Assembly (NCBI RefSeq): GCF_009906835.1
Contig: NZ_CP047652.1
Coordinates: 1,488,001-1,552,000, forward strand
Direction: 5' to 3'
DNA: 64,000 bases
Source: Aristophania vespae
GTDB lineage: Bacteria; Pseudomonadota; Alphaproteobacteria; Acetobacterales; Acetobacteraceae
Positions 1 through 9,997 of this stretch are shown piece after piece. A model generated the notes under the pieces. The model ran no database searches. It was not told the origin of the DNA and was given only the letters and a program-made list of their open reading frames with translations. Made by a program: the position numbers and the translations under genes. The first letter of the stretch is position 1, and every line of letters begins with the position of its first letter.

Positions 1-1846
1 TGGCCCAAATAAACAGGATGAGTGACACCACCACCCCGCCCGTAGTCCCTGTGATTATTGACGAAGATGACGAAGAAGAAGATACATTCACTGCACCTGA
101 AACACTGGCTTCAAAAGAAGACTCTCACCCTAACGGCGATTTCTTTAAACGTATGATCCATCGTGGCTTAAGTGCCATGCCCTCATATAATGCTCCCCCA
201 GGTGAAGAAAAAACGACCCAGCAAATAACACCAAAAAGTGAGCCTGCTGGCCCATATACGGGTTCTGTCACCCAAAATCATAAAGCCTCTCCACCTGCAA
301 CAGAATATCAGAGCTGGGCTAATCCTTCCTTAGACCTGCTCAATCCCTTACCAGACCAACAATCTACTGGCCCCTCTGAAGAGGTGCTGCAAGACAACGC
401 ACGTCTTTTGGAAAGTGTTCTAAATGATTATGGTGTTCAGGGTACGATTACAGATTATCATGCAGGCCCTGTAGTTACACTTTATGAGCTTGAGCCTGCA
501 CCTGGGGTACGCTCCTCCCGCGTCATTGGACTTTCAGACGATATAGCAAGATCACTCTCAGTTTTGAGTGTACGTATTGCCACTGTGCCAGGCCGTAACG
601 TTATTGGGATTGAAGTTCCCAATGCATCACGCGATACAGTCTATTTCCCCGAACTGCTCCTTAACGAGGGATGGCACGATGGCAAGGCTAAATTAAAGCT
701 TGCTTTAGGAAAAGATATCGCAGGTCAGCCCGTCTATGCTGATCTTGCCAAAATGCCGCACCTCCTCGTTGCTGGTACAACGGGATCGGGAAAATCAGTG
801 GGGATCAACGCCATGATCCTCTCTTTACTCTATCGCTTAAGTCCAGAGGATTGCCGGTTGATCATGATTGATCCCAAAATCCTTGAGCTTTCAATTTATG
901 ACGGCATCCCGCATTTAATGACTCCTGTTGTTACGGAGCCCTCCAAAGCTGTTAGTGCCCTTAAATGGGCTGTGCAGGAAATGGACCGTCGCTACCGCCT
1001 AATGGCTGACCACCAAGTACGTAACATTAGCGGCTATAATGACCGTATTGAACGCCTGCGCGATTCTGGAGAAGCTCCCACACGCCGCGTACAGACAGGG
1101 TTTGATCCTGAAACAGGCAGACCTGTCTTTGACGAACATCGCCTTCCCCTTGAACATCTTCCTTATATTGTTGTGGTCATTGATGAAATGGCTGACCTTA
1201 TGATGGTCGCGGGGAAGGAAATTGAAGCAGCAGTATTACGCCTTGCCCAAAAAGCTCGTGCTTCTGGCATACATGTCATTATGGCCACTCAACGCCCCTC
1301 GGTTGACGTAATTACCGGCACAATTAAAGCTAATTTTCCTACGCGCATTTCTTTCCAGGTAACAAATAAATATGACAGTCGCACAATTTTAGGAGAACAG
1401 GGCGCCGAGCAACTTTTAGGACGCGGTGATATGCTCTTTATGCAAGGTGGTGCACGCATTACCCGCGTTCATGGCCCCTTTATCAGTGACGAAGAGGTAG
1501 AAGCAGTTGTTGCTGACCTCCGCACGAAAGGCGAGCCAGTCTATAATGCTGATGTTATCGCTGACGAGCCAGAAGAAGCCCCGCACGCCCAAGTAGGAGC
1601 TCTGATAGCGATGGCAATAACGACCTTTATGAACAGGCCGTTGATCTTGTTTTAAGAGAACAGCGCGCTTCTACAAGCTTTGTACAGCGCCACCTCTCTA
1701 TTGGCTATAACCGGGCTGCCAATATTATTGACCAGATGGAACGAGAAGGCATTATCAGTGCGGCTAATCACGTTGGTAAACGTGAAATTCTCGCCTCGCG
1801 TTCAATGAGAGAAACAGCAGACTCATCAGACGATGATGATGAATAG
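1..1846 (+). CDS. ftsK: DNA translocase FtsK, 5' partial, frameshifted before gamma domain
   Basis: FtsK/SpoIIIE motor that pumps chromosomal DNA through the division septum. The reading frame is open to the window edge, so the ATG at 18 is probably internal and the membrane domain lies upstream. Visible in order: an acidic, proline-rich linker, the alpha domain, Walker A GTTGSGKS (about residues 253-260 from that ATG) and Walker B VVVIDEMADLMM. As written the frame runs off at 1655, but a second frame from about 1607 to the TAG at 1844-1846 encodes a textbook winged-helix gamma domain (LYEQAVDLVLREQRAS, then FVQRHLSIGYNRAANIIDQM) that reads the KOPS polarity sequences. One extra C in the run at 1579-1582 or 1588-1590 joins the two. 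Probably one intact gene with a base-calling gap. Confidence 0.9.
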
Positions 1847-1895
1847 GGAAAATATTGCTACGCCTCAAGCAAGCAAAAATTAGACACCAAAGAAC

Positions 1896-2591
1896 ATGAC
1901 CCACAACATTATGTTGCCAGGAAAAGAACTCCCAATTCTTTGGGAAAATAATCATTTTCTGGTCATTAATAAACCAAGTGGACTTGCCTCACATCCAGGC
2001 CCTCAAACCCGTGATAGTGTTGAAACGCGTTTTGTACCCCAAAAAAGAGGAGGACCCTGGTTAGTTCATCGACTTGATCAGGAAACTTCGGGTTGTTTGC
2101 TTATTGCTAAGCGAAAAACCCCTCTCATCGCGGCACAAAAAACCTTTGAGAAGCGTTTGGTGAAAAAAACATATTGGGCCCTTATTGAAGGTCATCTGCC
2201 TTCAGAGACAGGATCGATTACCGCGCCCTTAATACGATCTGAGAGCAAGACCGGCTGGCATATTAAGGCTGTCACATCCTCAACCCCACAGGCACAGAAC
2301 GCTAAAACCTTATGGCGTGTTTTAGGGCAGAATAAGGACTTAACCTGGGTTGAACTCCAGCTCTTAACCGGTCGCACTCACCAGGCCCGTGTACACTTAG
2401 CCCATATGGGGGCTCCTATTTTAGGAGATCATCTTTATGGCAAAGAATATCCCGGACTGCCCTTACAGCTTTTGTCACGCTCTCTCGAACTTACAGTCCA
2501 GGAAACACATATCAGCGCCATAGCGCCACCTTCAGCGCTTATGGCACGTTATCTCAAAGATTTTCCTCTTTTCGAGCCTGGCCTTAATTAA
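1896..2591 (+). CDS. RluA-family pseudouridine synthase
   Basis: Isomerises uridine to pseudouridine in rRNA or tRNA. The catalytic motif HRLDQETSG is present near residue 58, followed by LLTGRTHQARVHLAHMG, the second conserved RluA signature. At 231 residues it is a short member without an N-terminal S4 RNA-binding domain, so it resembles RluA/TruC-type enzymes more than RluC/RluD; the target base cannot be named. It follows ftsK by about 50 bases on the same strand. Its stop codon overlaps the stop codon of the convergent UbiH-type gene inside the palindrome TTAATTAA (2584-2591). Confidence 0.87.
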   Translation: MTHNIMLPGKELPILWENNHFLVINKPSGLASHPGPQTRDSVETRFVPQKRGGPWLVHRLDQETSGCLLIAKRKTPLIAAQKTFEKRLVKKTYWALIEGHLPSETGSITAPLIRSESKTGWHIKAVTSSTPQAQNAKTLWRVLGQNKDLTWVELQLLTGRTHQARVHLAHMGAPILGDHLYGKEYPGLPLQLLSRSLELTVQETHISAIAPPSALMARYLKDFPLFEPGLN

Positions 2592-3800
2592 GCAGCCGGA
2601 TCCATTAAAAAGCGGGTAACAGCCTTTTTGAAAGGTGTCAGACGCTCTGCAAGCCCAAGCCCAATACGCCTTGCAATAAGAAACGGAAATTCATCACGCG
2701 TATAAGCGACGGCAATGGCATTTGTTGCTGCAAAAAGCGGCGCGGTGTTCCAACGATGCTGATATGAAAAACGTTCCAGAGCACGTCTATCCCTGGATCA
2801 CCGCTTCCCTGTAATAAAGACTTCACTAAAGTTTCCTGCCCCTTAAGGCCCAGATTGAAACCATGAGCCGTTATAGGGTGCATGCCCACCGCAGCATCTC
2901 CAATTAGGGCAAAGCGCTGAGCATGAAAACGATGAGCATAAACAGCCTTTAAAGGATAAGTTATGCGCCCACTTGCCAAAACCAGTTTCCCCAGCCGTTC
3001 TCTTGTGCGTTTTGTAACTTCCTCACCAAATTCATCAGGCGAGACAGATTTAAGACGTTCAATTTCACCAGGAGGCAGGGTCAATACCAGAGAGGAAAAA
3101 CAGTCCTTTCCTTCCTCATCCGATACGGGAAGCAGTGCAATAGTCTGCTCTTCATCAAACCATTGGAGGGCAACATTATCATGAGGTACGTCATGTTTAA
3201 CGCGACATACCAGTACATTTCGCCCAAAATCGTGGATGATAGCCCCAATGCCCGCCTGGTCACGCAATTTGGAAAAGCGCCCGTCAGCCGCCACTAATAA
3301 GCGCGCCTTAAGCATAGAACTATCTGTCAAATTTAGCGTTACATCGTCCCGGGTTGCTTTAAAATCATGCACAGCTATGCCGGCCCGAAGAGTAACATTT
3401 TCTTCTTCACATAAACGCTGATAGAGAGCCTTGCGAATCAAATGATTGGCCACTAGAAAACCCAGCGCATCAGCAGAATCTTGCCCTTGCGGAGGGCTAA
3501 ATAGTAAAGACGGCCCTCCTTCCTGGCCGCTCTCAATACGGGCCACTTTAAGCGGACAAATGGCATGAGACGCAATATAAGGCCACACGCCAGCCTCTTT
3601 GAGCCAATGCATGCTATGATGTGTTAAGGCAATTTCACGCCCATCGAAGGATGGATTAACCAACGTCTCAATAGGGCTAGGCTCTATAACACATGTCTTC
3701 CATCCTGAACGGGCAAAAGACAGCGCACTCGCTAGCCCCGCCGGCCCCCACCAGCAATGATAACGTCATATTCTGTCTGTAAGGGGGCAAAGCTGGTCAC
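2588..3800 (-). CDS. UbiH/UbiF-type FAD-dependent hydroxylase, two frameshifts
   Basis: Flavoprotein monooxygenase of the ubiquinone-hydroxylase family. The central frame (2638-3663) shows the DG and GD motifs (LVAADGRFSKLRDQAGI; RFALIGDAAVGMHPITAHGFNLGL). The N-terminal FAD loop is in another frame: adding one G to the G5 run at 3745-3749 restores DVIIAGGGPAGLASALSFAR. Adding one G at 2791-2793 restores a normal C-terminus (WNTAPLFAATNAIAVAYTRD) ending at 2588. The repaired protein is about 404 residues, normal for the family. The start is a GTG at 3798-3800 overlapping the TGA of the upstream nitroreductase, which suggests translational coupling. The likely pathway is ubiquinone synthesis; which ring position is hydroxylated is unknown. 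Confidence 0.82.
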
Positions 3801-4420
3801 TTTTTCTCTCCTTTATCCGCATTGAAAGAAGGGATCTCCCCCTCCTGCCAGTAAGCGACATAATCCTTAATATTAGGACGTCTAGGCTTTTTAAGATCAT
3901 TAGATGGGGTACCCACTAATAAAATTCCAGCTAACTGATCTGTAGAAGATAAACCAAGCTTATGCATTAATTCTGGCTCATCGCAATAAGCGCCACTAAC
4001 CCATAATCCACCAAACCCTTGGGCATGAAGACCATTAAGGATATTCATCGCCCCTGCCGCACTCGTCATAATCTGCTCCAATTCAGGGATTTTATGATTA
4101 GGACGCAAATGAATACCTAAAGCAATGAGAGCTGGCGCGGCTGAAAAACGACTAATGATTTTATTTGTTTTCTCTTCTGGCAGATCAGGAACTTTACGTT
4201 TTAGAGCAGCAATGACTTCTTGTGCAAAAGCAATACGTGCTTCACCCTCAACAATAATATAGCGCCATGGCCGCAATTTCCCGTGGTCTGGAGCACGCAA
4301 AGCCGTAGCAAGAATAAGCTCCAGCATTTCACCATTGGGGGCAGGCTCTTGCAAAGAATCAGTCGACATACGTGAAAGCAGCATGTCCAGATTGGAGGCT
4401 GTTAAGGATTGAGAATGCAT
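3797..4420 (-). CDS. Nitroreductase family protein (YdjA-like)
   Basis: Small FMN-dependent NAD(P)H oxidoreductase of the nitroreductase superfamily. The FMN-binding signature near residues 39-54 (ALRAPDHGKLRPWRYI) matches YdjA-type enzymes, which carry APDHG..RPWR. The central AAPALIALGIHL and the AAGAMNILNGLHAQGFGGLW helix are typical of the dimer interface. Length 207 is normal. It precedes the UbiH-type gene with a four-base overlap, so the two are probably one transcript. The physiological substrate is unknown. It diverges from hisB across a 117-base gap that must hold both promoters. Confidence 0.85.
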   Translation of the reverse strand: MHSQSLTASNLDMLLSRMSTDSLQEPAPNGEMLELILATALRAPDHGKLRPWRYIIVEGEARIAFAQEVIAALKRKVPDLPEEKTNKIISRFSAAPALIALGIHLRPNHKIPELEQIMTSAAGAMNILNGLHAQGFGGLWVSGAYCDEPELMHKLGLSSTDQLAGILLVGTPSNDLKKPRRPNIKDYVAYWQEGEIPSFNADKGEKK

Positions 4421-4537
4421 ACAGACCTCTTTATAGATATAAAAATAACAACTTATCTAAAATTATTACGTCCCCAAGAAAAGCAATTATCGTTATTCCT
4501 CTTGGAAAACCCACAAACTCTGGTGTAGCAGGAAGAT

Positions 4538-5152
4538 ATGACAACGCACACCCCCCACAAAAATCCTCGTATGGCGACGATAACACGCCGCACAAATGAG
4601 ACTGATATATCACTCTCCCTAGACCTTGACGGTCAAGGAAAAGCAGACATTAAAACTGGAATCGGTTTTTTTGATCATATGCTTGAGGCGTTAGCACGTC
4701 ATGGCAGTTTGGATATGCAAATTCAAGTAAAGGGCGATCTTCATATAGATGATCACCATACAATTGAAGATATTGGCATTGCTCTAGGAGAAGCTTTCCA
4801 CAAAGCTATCGGCGATAAAAGAGGAATCGAACGTTTTGGACAAGCGCTTGTTCCCCTTGATGAAGCATTATGTGAAGCCGTAATAGATATTTCTGGCCGT
4901 CCCTTTCTAACCTGGGACATCACCTTCCCTCGCGAAATGGTGGGCACCATGGCGACAGAAATGATTGAAGAGTTTTTTCGTGCTTTTATCATGTCGGCAC
5001 GCATAACGGTGCATCTCAATAAAAAAGCTGGTAAAAACGCGCATCATATTGCCGAAAGCACTTTTAAAGCCTTTGCACGCGCTTTACGTATGGCAGTTGC
5101 CCGTGACCCGCGCGCAGCCGGTTCTATCCCTTCTACAAAAGGGATGTTGTAA
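4538..5152 (+). CDS. hisB: Imidazoleglycerol-phosphate dehydratase HisB
   Basis: Dehydrates imidazole glycerol phosphate to imidazole acetol phosphate, step 6 of histidine synthesis. Metal-binding motifs are visible: GFFDHMLEALARHG, DLHIDDHHTIEDIGIALGEAF and KNAHHIAESTFKAFARALR. Monofunctional type, about 200 residues, without the phosphatase domain found in enterobacteria. The ATG at 4538 is preceded by AGGAAG; an internal ATG at 4571 would give a shorter N-terminus closer to homologues but has no ribosome site. First gene of hisB-hisH-hisA-hisF-hisE. Confidence 0.95.
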   Translation: MTTHTPHKNPRMATITRRTNETDISLSLDLDGQGKADIKTGIGFFDHMLEALARHGSLDMQIQVKGDLHIDDHHTIEDIGIALGEAFHKAIGDKRGIERFGQALVPLDEALCEAVIDISGRPFLTWDITFPREMVGTMATEMIEEFFRAFIMSARITVHLNKKAGKNAHHIAESTFKAFARALRMAVARDPRAAGSIPSTKGML

Positions 5153-5178
5153 AAAGCCTATCTGCTTGGAGACAAATA

Positions 5179-5826
5179 ATGCGTGTTGTTGTCATAGATT
5201 ATAATGGCGGTAATTTAGCTTCCGCTGCGCAGGCAACAAAACGTGCTGCCTCGCAACTCGGTTTAAATGCAGATATCCGTATTTCTCGGCAAGAGAGCGA
5301 TATTCTCTCTGCAGATCGCTTAATCCTTCCAGGGCAAGGCGCTTTTGCAGATTGCGCTCGCGGCTTAGAAATTGATAATCTTCGTAAAATCTTGGAACAA
5401 ACCGTAGAAAAAGGCACAGCTTTTTTAGGGATCTGCGTTGGTATGCAGCTTATGGCCGAATACGGTCTGGAGCACGGCAAGACACCTGGTCTCGGCTGGA
5501 TCAAAGGCTATATCGCTCCAATGAGCGAAGCTGAGGAGGCAGGACTAAGACTTCCTCATATGGGCTGGAATGAGCTTAATTTTACAAAAGGAGCTCACCC
5601 TTTAACTGAAGGACTGAGCCCTAAAGATCATGCTTATTTTGTCCATTCTTATGCCCTAAAGAACGGTGCATCTGAAGATATCATAGCCACAGCAGACTAT
5701 GGGAGTGCCGTCCCAGCAATTGTTGCACGGGGCTGCCAATGCGGCACACAGTTTCATGTTGAAAAAAGCCAGGAAGTTGGCCTTACTATTTTAAGGAATT
5801 TCCTAAGCTGGGCACCACGTGCATAA
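5179..5826 (+). CDS. hisH: Imidazole glycerol phosphate synthase glutaminase subunit HisH
   Basis: Class I glutamine amidotransferase that releases ammonia for HisF. The nucleophile elbow GICVGMQLM is near residue 86, and the catalytic His/Glu pair lies in FHVEKSQEVG near residue 193. Length 215 is normal. It starts 26 bases after hisB with GGAG upstream, and its end overlaps the non-coding side of the next gene's start region by a few bases, so translation is probably coupled along the cluster. Confidence 0.95.
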   Translation: MRVVVIDYNGGNLASAAQATKRAASQLGLNADIRISRQESDILSADRLILPGQGAFADCARGLEIDNLRKILEQTVEKGTAFLGICVGMQLMAEYGLEHGKTPGLGWIKGYIAPMSEAEEAGLRLPHMGWNELNFTKGAHPLTEGLSPKDHAYFVHSYALKNGASEDIIATADYGSAVPAIVARGCQCGTQFHVEKSQEVGLTILRNFLSWAPRA

Positions 5827-5836
5827 AGGGGCATAT

Positions 5837-7189
5837 ATGCCTTATAGTAAACTTATACATCGCGTTACAAAGCCCCTTTCTGAAGAAGATTTACAAACCC
5901 TAATAGATGCAACAATGGCCGCTATTTTAGATGGTGGCACGTTTGGATGGCTAGAGCCGCCTGAACGCCCTGTATTGGAGCGCTTTTTTAAGGGAATGTT
6001 GCTTGTTCCAGAACGAGAATTTTTTGTAGCCCGCACCCCTGACGGAACAATATGTGGATCGGGTATTTTGGCCCTGCCACCCGCTCATTTAGATTTGCAT
6101 AATTTAAAATCGCGGATCCAGGGCTTTTATATTGCCCCCTATGACCGTAATGAAGGCTATGGGCAAGCTCTTCTCAACGCTATGCTTGACAGAGCCCGCG
6201 CCCTTAAAATTAAGGTTGTTGATTGCGAGCTGAGAGAAACCCAAAAAATTGCCATTGATCTCCTTATCAGACTTGGCTTTGAACATTGGGGCACACATCC
6301 TTATTATGCGCGCACAGGCAAAAAAGTCGTACGTGGATTATTCTTTTCAAAATATTTGGTTAAAGATGAGCCTCTCACTTATTGGCAAGCCCCTCAAAAC
6401 GTTTCTTCTTCCCTCTCCTGTCCGATAGATGCACCAATTATGCGCCCTAAATTAACACTTTACCCCGCTATTGACCTCAAAAATGGCGCCTGTGTCCGCT
6501 TAAAACAAGGCAATATGGACCAGGCTATACAATATTCTGACAATCCAGCCGCTCAGGCTAAAATCTTTTCTGAAGCAGGCTGTAAACATCTGCATGTCGT
6601 CGATCTAGACGGTGCATTTGCAGGGCATTCAGCCAATAGTGACGCTATAAAAAAAATCATAGAACACACCTCCCTTCCCATTCAACTTGGTGGGGGGCTG
6701 CGTGATATGGCCTCTATTGAACGCTGGCTAGAAGCTGGCATTTCCCGTGTTATTTTGGGTTCTGCTGCCGTCAAAAACCCAGAACTGGTAAAACAGGCTT
6801 CCAAACAATGGCCCGGAAAGATTGTCGCAGGCATTGATGCCCGCCATGGCTGCGTTGCAACAGAGGGCTGGGCTGAAGCTTCTGAACTAACAGCGATTGA
6901 GCTGGCAAAACGTATGGAAGATGCCGGCGTTGCAGCCATTATTTTTACAGAAATTACCCGTGATGGCATGTTGGAAGGGCTTGATCTTGAGCAAACAGCA
7001 GCCTTGGCCCGCAAAGTCTCTATCCCTGTTATTGCAAGTGGCGGGGTTGGCTCACTTGATCACCTTAAAGCTCTATATCGCACGGCTCGGGAAGTGCCCG
7101 GGATTGCAGGTGTTATTATCGGCAAAGCAATTTACGATGGACGCATAGATTTAACAGAAGCTCTAAAATTACTGGAGGGCTCATGTTAA
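5837..7189 (+). CDS. hisA: GNAT acetyltransferase fused in frame to HisA isomerase
   Basis: Two domains share one open frame. Residues 1-200 are a GNAT N-acetyltransferase (acetyl-CoA loop [19 protein letters not shown], then a C-terminal strand region). From the ATG at 6440 onward comes a complete 249-residue HisA, which isomerises ProFAR to [50 protein letters not shown]. The ATG at 5837 is chosen because AAGGGG sits six bases upstream. There is no good ribosome site before 6440. In related bacteria I would expect two separate genes; one extra C at 6390-6393 would end the acetyltransferase at a TAA overlapping the hisA start, so the fusion may be an artefact. hisF overlaps the end by seven bases. 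Confidence 0.85.
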   Translation: MPYSKLIHRVTKPLSEEDLQTLIDATMAAILDGGTFGWLEPPERPVLERFFKGMLLVPEREFFVARTPDGTICGSGILALPPAHLDLHNLKSRIQGFYIAPYDRNEGYGQALLNAMLDRARALKIKVVDCELRETQKIAIDLLIRLGFEHWGTHPYYARTGKKVVRGLFFSKYLVKDEPLTYWQAPQNVSSSLSCPIDAPIMRPKLTLYPAIDLKNGACVRLKQGNMDQAIQYSDNPAAQAKIFSEAGCKHLHVVDLDGAFAGHSANSDAIKKIIEHTSLPIQLGGGLRDMASIERWLEAGISRVILGSAAVKNPELVKQASKQWPGKIVAGIDARHGCVATEGWAEASELTAIELAKRMEDAGVAAIIFTEITRDGMLEGLDLEQTAALARKVSIPVIASGGVGSLDHLKALYRTAREVPGIAGVIIGKAIYDGRIDLTEALKLLEGSC

Positions 7190-7944
7190 AGCTACGCGTT
7201 ATACCGTGTCTTGATGTGCGTGATGGCCGCGTTGTAAAAGGCGTCAATTTTGTCTCCCTCCGCGATGCGGGAGACCCCGTAGAGCAGGCTAAACTTTATG
7301 ACGCCGCCGGAGCAGATGAACTTACTTTTTTAGACATTACCGCTAGTTCGGAAAATCGCGATACAATTTTGGATGTTGTGAGTCGGACAGCTGCCGAAAT
7401 CTGCCTTCCCCTTACCGTAGGGGGTGGTGTTAGAACAACAGATGATATGAGAAAGCTTCTGCTTTGCGGAGCTGATAAATGCGGCATTAACTCCGCTGCC
7501 ATTAAAAGGCCAGATGTCATTAACGAAGCCGCTGAGCGCTTTGGTAGCCAATGTGTAGTTGTGGCTATAGATGCACGTTCTGATGGGCATGGTGGATGGG
7601 AAGTTTACGCCAAAGGTGGCCGCGAAGCTACCGGCTTGGATGCCATTGCCTGGGCCGAAGAAATGGCCTCACGCGGGGCTGGAGAGATTTTACTGACCAG
7701 TATGGATCGAGACGGTACAAAAAAGGGCTTTGACCTGAAGCTTCTTCAAACTGTCTGTCAAAAAGTTTCTGTTCCTGTCATTGCCTCAGGTGGGGTTGGT
7801 GAATTGGAACATTTTATCGAAGGCGCTAAAGCTGGTGCTACGGGTCTTTTGGCTGCCAGTATTTTTCATTTTGGGCAATTTACGATCAAACAGGTAAAAA
7901 ACGCTCTTTATGAAGCAGAATTGCCTGTCAGATTAAATCGTTAA
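7183..7944 (+). CDS. hisF: Imidazole glycerol phosphate synthase cyclase subunit HisF
   Basis: The (beta/alpha)8 barrel that uses HisH-derived ammonia to make imidazole glycerol phosphate and AICAR. The catalytic aspartates lie in [18 protein letters not shown] (residue 11) and [16 protein letters not shown] (residue 130 area). The phosphate-binding loops [14 protein letters not shown] and [12 protein letters not shown] are intact. Length 253 is standard. The ATG lies inside the last codons of hisA (seven-base overlap), a sign of coupled translation. Confidence 0.96.
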   Translation: MLKLRVIPCLDVRDGRVVKGVNFVSLRDAGDPVEQAKLYDAAGADELTFLDITASSENRDTILDVVSRTAAEICLPLTVGGGVRTTDDMRKLLLCGADKCGINSAAIKRPDVINEAAERFGSQCVVVAIDARSDGHGGWEVYAKGGREATGLDAIAWAEEMASRGAGEILLTSMDRDGTKKGFDLKLLQTVCQKVSVPVIASGGVGELEHFIEGAKAGATGLLAASIFHFGQFTIKQVKNALYEAELPVRLNR

Positions 7945-7973
7945 ATTAAACTTCTAAAATATGAGATATCTGT

Positions 7974-8303
7974 ATGGATAAAAATAAAGATCACGTTCTT
8001 CAACGCCTCTTTGACACAGTTATTTCACGCAAAGATGCGTCTCCTGAATTGAGCCATTCTGCCCGTCTCATGTCGCGTGGACGCCATAAAATTGCTCAAA
8101 AATTTGGTGAAGAAGCCGTAGAATGCGTTATTGAAGCGATAGACGGTAATAAAGAAGCCCTAATAAGCGAGAGTGCAGATGTTCTTTACCATCTCATTGT
8201 AATGTGGGTTGACGCGGGAATAGAGCCAGAAAATATCTGGGCCGAATTAGCCCGACGAGAAGGAACAAGCGGTATTGAAGAAAAAGCCTCACGCTCTCAA
8301 TAA
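7974..8303 (+). CDS. hisE: Phosphoribosyl-ATP pyrophosphatase HisE
   Basis: Hydrolyses PR-ATP to PR-AMP and pyrophosphate, step 2 of histidine synthesis. The all-alpha MazG-like motif [14 protein letters not shown] with [13 protein letters not shown] is conserved. Length 109 is typical of the monofunctional enzyme; HisI is not in the window. It starts 29 bases after hisF and ends the his run. Confidence 0.93.
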   Translation: MDKNKDHVLQRLFDTVISRKDASPELSHSARLMSRGRHKIAQKFGEEAVECVIEAIDGNKEALISESADVLYHLIVMWVDAGIEPENIWAELARREGTSGIEEKASRSQ

Positions 8304-8324
8304 AAATTCATAGGATTTTGCACA

Positions 8325-8714
8325 ATGGCTGCGGACAAACACCTCCCTCATTACGACCCTGAAAATATTTTTGCCAAAATTCTTAGAGGCGATATTCCTT
8401 CAAAAGCAGTATATGAGAGCAAAGATACTTACGCCTTTCACGACATCCAACCAGCAGCGCCAGTGCATATTCTTGTAATACCACGCGGCTATTACACAGA
8501 TTTCCATGATTTCACTATGCGCGCTTCAAAAGAAGAAATAGCTGATTTTTGGCAAAGCGTGGATAGCGTAGCGCAGGAACTTAACTTACTTGAAAATGGT
8601 TTTAGACTCGTAACCAATACAGGTAAAGATAGCGGGCAAATTGTCCCGCATTTTCATGTACACCTTCTCGGAGGCGGCCCCTTGGGACCTTTATTATCGG
8701 GTTCGGATATTTAA
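8325..8714 (+). CDS. HIT family protein (purine nucleotide phosphoramidase-like)
   Basis: Histidine-triad nucleotide-binding protein, probably HinT-like, cleaving AMP-amine phosphoramidates. The catalytic triad is HFHVHLLGG near residue 107; the N-terminal FAKILRGDIPSKAVYE and AFHDIQPAAPVHILVIP are characteristic. Length 129 is normal. It follows hisE by 21 bases and is probably cotranscribed; a hairpin follows at 8726. An HIT gene after hisE is common in Alphaproteobacteria. Confidence 0.92.
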   Translation: MAADKHLPHYDPENIFAKILRGDIPSKAVYESKDTYAFHDIQPAAPVHILVIPRGYYTDFHDFTMRASKEEIADFWQSVDSVAQELNLLENGFRLVTNTGKDSGQIVPHFHVHLLGGGPLGPLLSGSDI

Positions 8715-8725
8715 GTAAAAATTTA

Positions 8726-8754
8726 GGGTGCAATGCACGAATTTCCTTGCACCC
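8726..8754 (+). terminator. Hairpin after the his-HIT cluster
   Basis: GGGTGCAA at 8726-8733 pairs perfectly with TTGCACCC at 8747-8754 around a 13-base loop, 12 bases after the HIT stop. There is no strong T tract, so it may be an mRNA 3'-end stabiliser rather than a strict intrinsic terminator. Confidence 0.5.
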
Positions 8755-8788
8755 AAAGCCATTATCCTCTAGACGAGGTTCATCTCTA

Positions 8789-8864
8789 GTCCCGTTCGTC
8801 TAGAGGCCTAGGACACCGCCCTCTCACGGCGGCAACACGGGTTCGAATCCCGTACGGGACGCCA
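8789..8864 (+). tRNA. tRNA-Glu (anticodon CTC)
   Basis: A 76-base cloverleaf. The acceptor stem GTCCCGT pairs with ACGGGAC, the anticodon stem CCGCC/GGCGG encloses the loop CTCTCAC (anticodon CTC), the T arm has GGGTTCGAATCCC, and the 3' CCA is encoded. It marks the boundary between the core his region and the AT-rich accessory stretch. I saw no copy of its 3' end elsewhere in the window that would mark an integration site. Confidence 0.95.
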
Positions 8865-9997
8865 GCAGAAAATTGCGGTTTTAGAGTTATTCCTATTAGA
8901 CATAGTATCGCAAATGTAACACTAACCCTTGTGATACCGCCTTAACGAAATTTACCAAAATCCTGCTGCAAGCACTTCAGACGCAGGACACCAGTCGCTC
9001 ATAACCTCAAGGTAGAACTCGTTCTTTCCAGATAAGACAGGTCATATTTGCGATAGACGCATCTCAATATGCATAGATCTATTATCTCTCACTACCTGGC
9101 TAGACTATGTTTTCAAACCTTTAAAGCCTAGTCAAACCCGTTTCAAAATTAGTTGTCTGCACAAAATGATTTCAGGGAATAAAGCCTGAACCCAGAGATT
9201 ATGAAAGAACAGACTTAAAGTGTCTATAAAACCTGGCTTTCAACTTGGTAAAACTTTGTCTTGATAAGACTCAGCAAAAAGAATTTTCTCTTAAATGACC
9301 GTCCATTATATTAATTGGAGAGATAGGGTAACTATTCATCATATATAAATCACAGTCTAATATTTGAAAATATTACATAAATTTTCAACAGCCAGAAACC
9401 AGTTCTATAAAATTATTACAAATAAAAACAATACATAACGTCACATATTTAATAAATATATTTCATATATTTGTAAAAGTTTATATAAATATCTTATAAT
9501 TTTTAATCCATTTTTCTCTATTCTTTGCAAATGTTCTTTACAAACTTTATTTTATTTATTTATAACCTATCTCCCACCCTTATCTAAGAACAATTGAAAC
9601 AAAGCAGGTATTCAAATGAATACGCTGCCACAATCAGCTTTTTTCAAAAACATAATCTCTTATAGATTTCCGTTACGTGAACATTAACTGAAATTAATAT
9701 ATTACGTTACATATTAATTACTTAAAAATAGTACGTTTTTTAGAATGCTCTATAACCTGCAATCCTTAGTAATATCTATTTCAAAAATTAATTACATACA
9801 GAAATGTTAAAGTAAAATTGTAATATTGTGAATATTTTCATTTTATACATACTTCATAAAATACATATAATTTTGTTAATCGTGTCATAGATCACACACT
9901 GTAGAAATATCATAACGTAACGTAATGTTTAAATATTATAGTACTATTGCACATTAATTAAACCACAACTAAAGGAATTTTAACAAATTATTAATAA
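8865..9997. other. AT-rich intergenic region before the autotransporter
   Basis: About 1.1 kb without a convincing gene on either strand. It is strongly AT-rich from 9300 onward. Near 9670-9930 the hexamer CGTTAC or its complement recurs (9671-9676, 9705-9710 and the overlapping ATAACGTAACGTAATG at 9912-9927), and ATTAATAT (9693-9700) faces ATATTAAT (9711-9718). These are candidate operator elements for the autotransporter. AAAGGAA at about 9971 is the nearest ribosome-site-like sequence. Confidence 0.5.

Noticed and set aside
1579-1610. Programmed -1 frameshift in ftsK
   Set aside because: No slippery heptamer followed by a pseudoknot is evident, and the same type of break occurs in unrelated genes.
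8789-8864. tRNA-Glu as integration site of a prophage or integrative element
   Set aside because: No integrase gene and no second copy of the tRNA 3' end were seen in the window.
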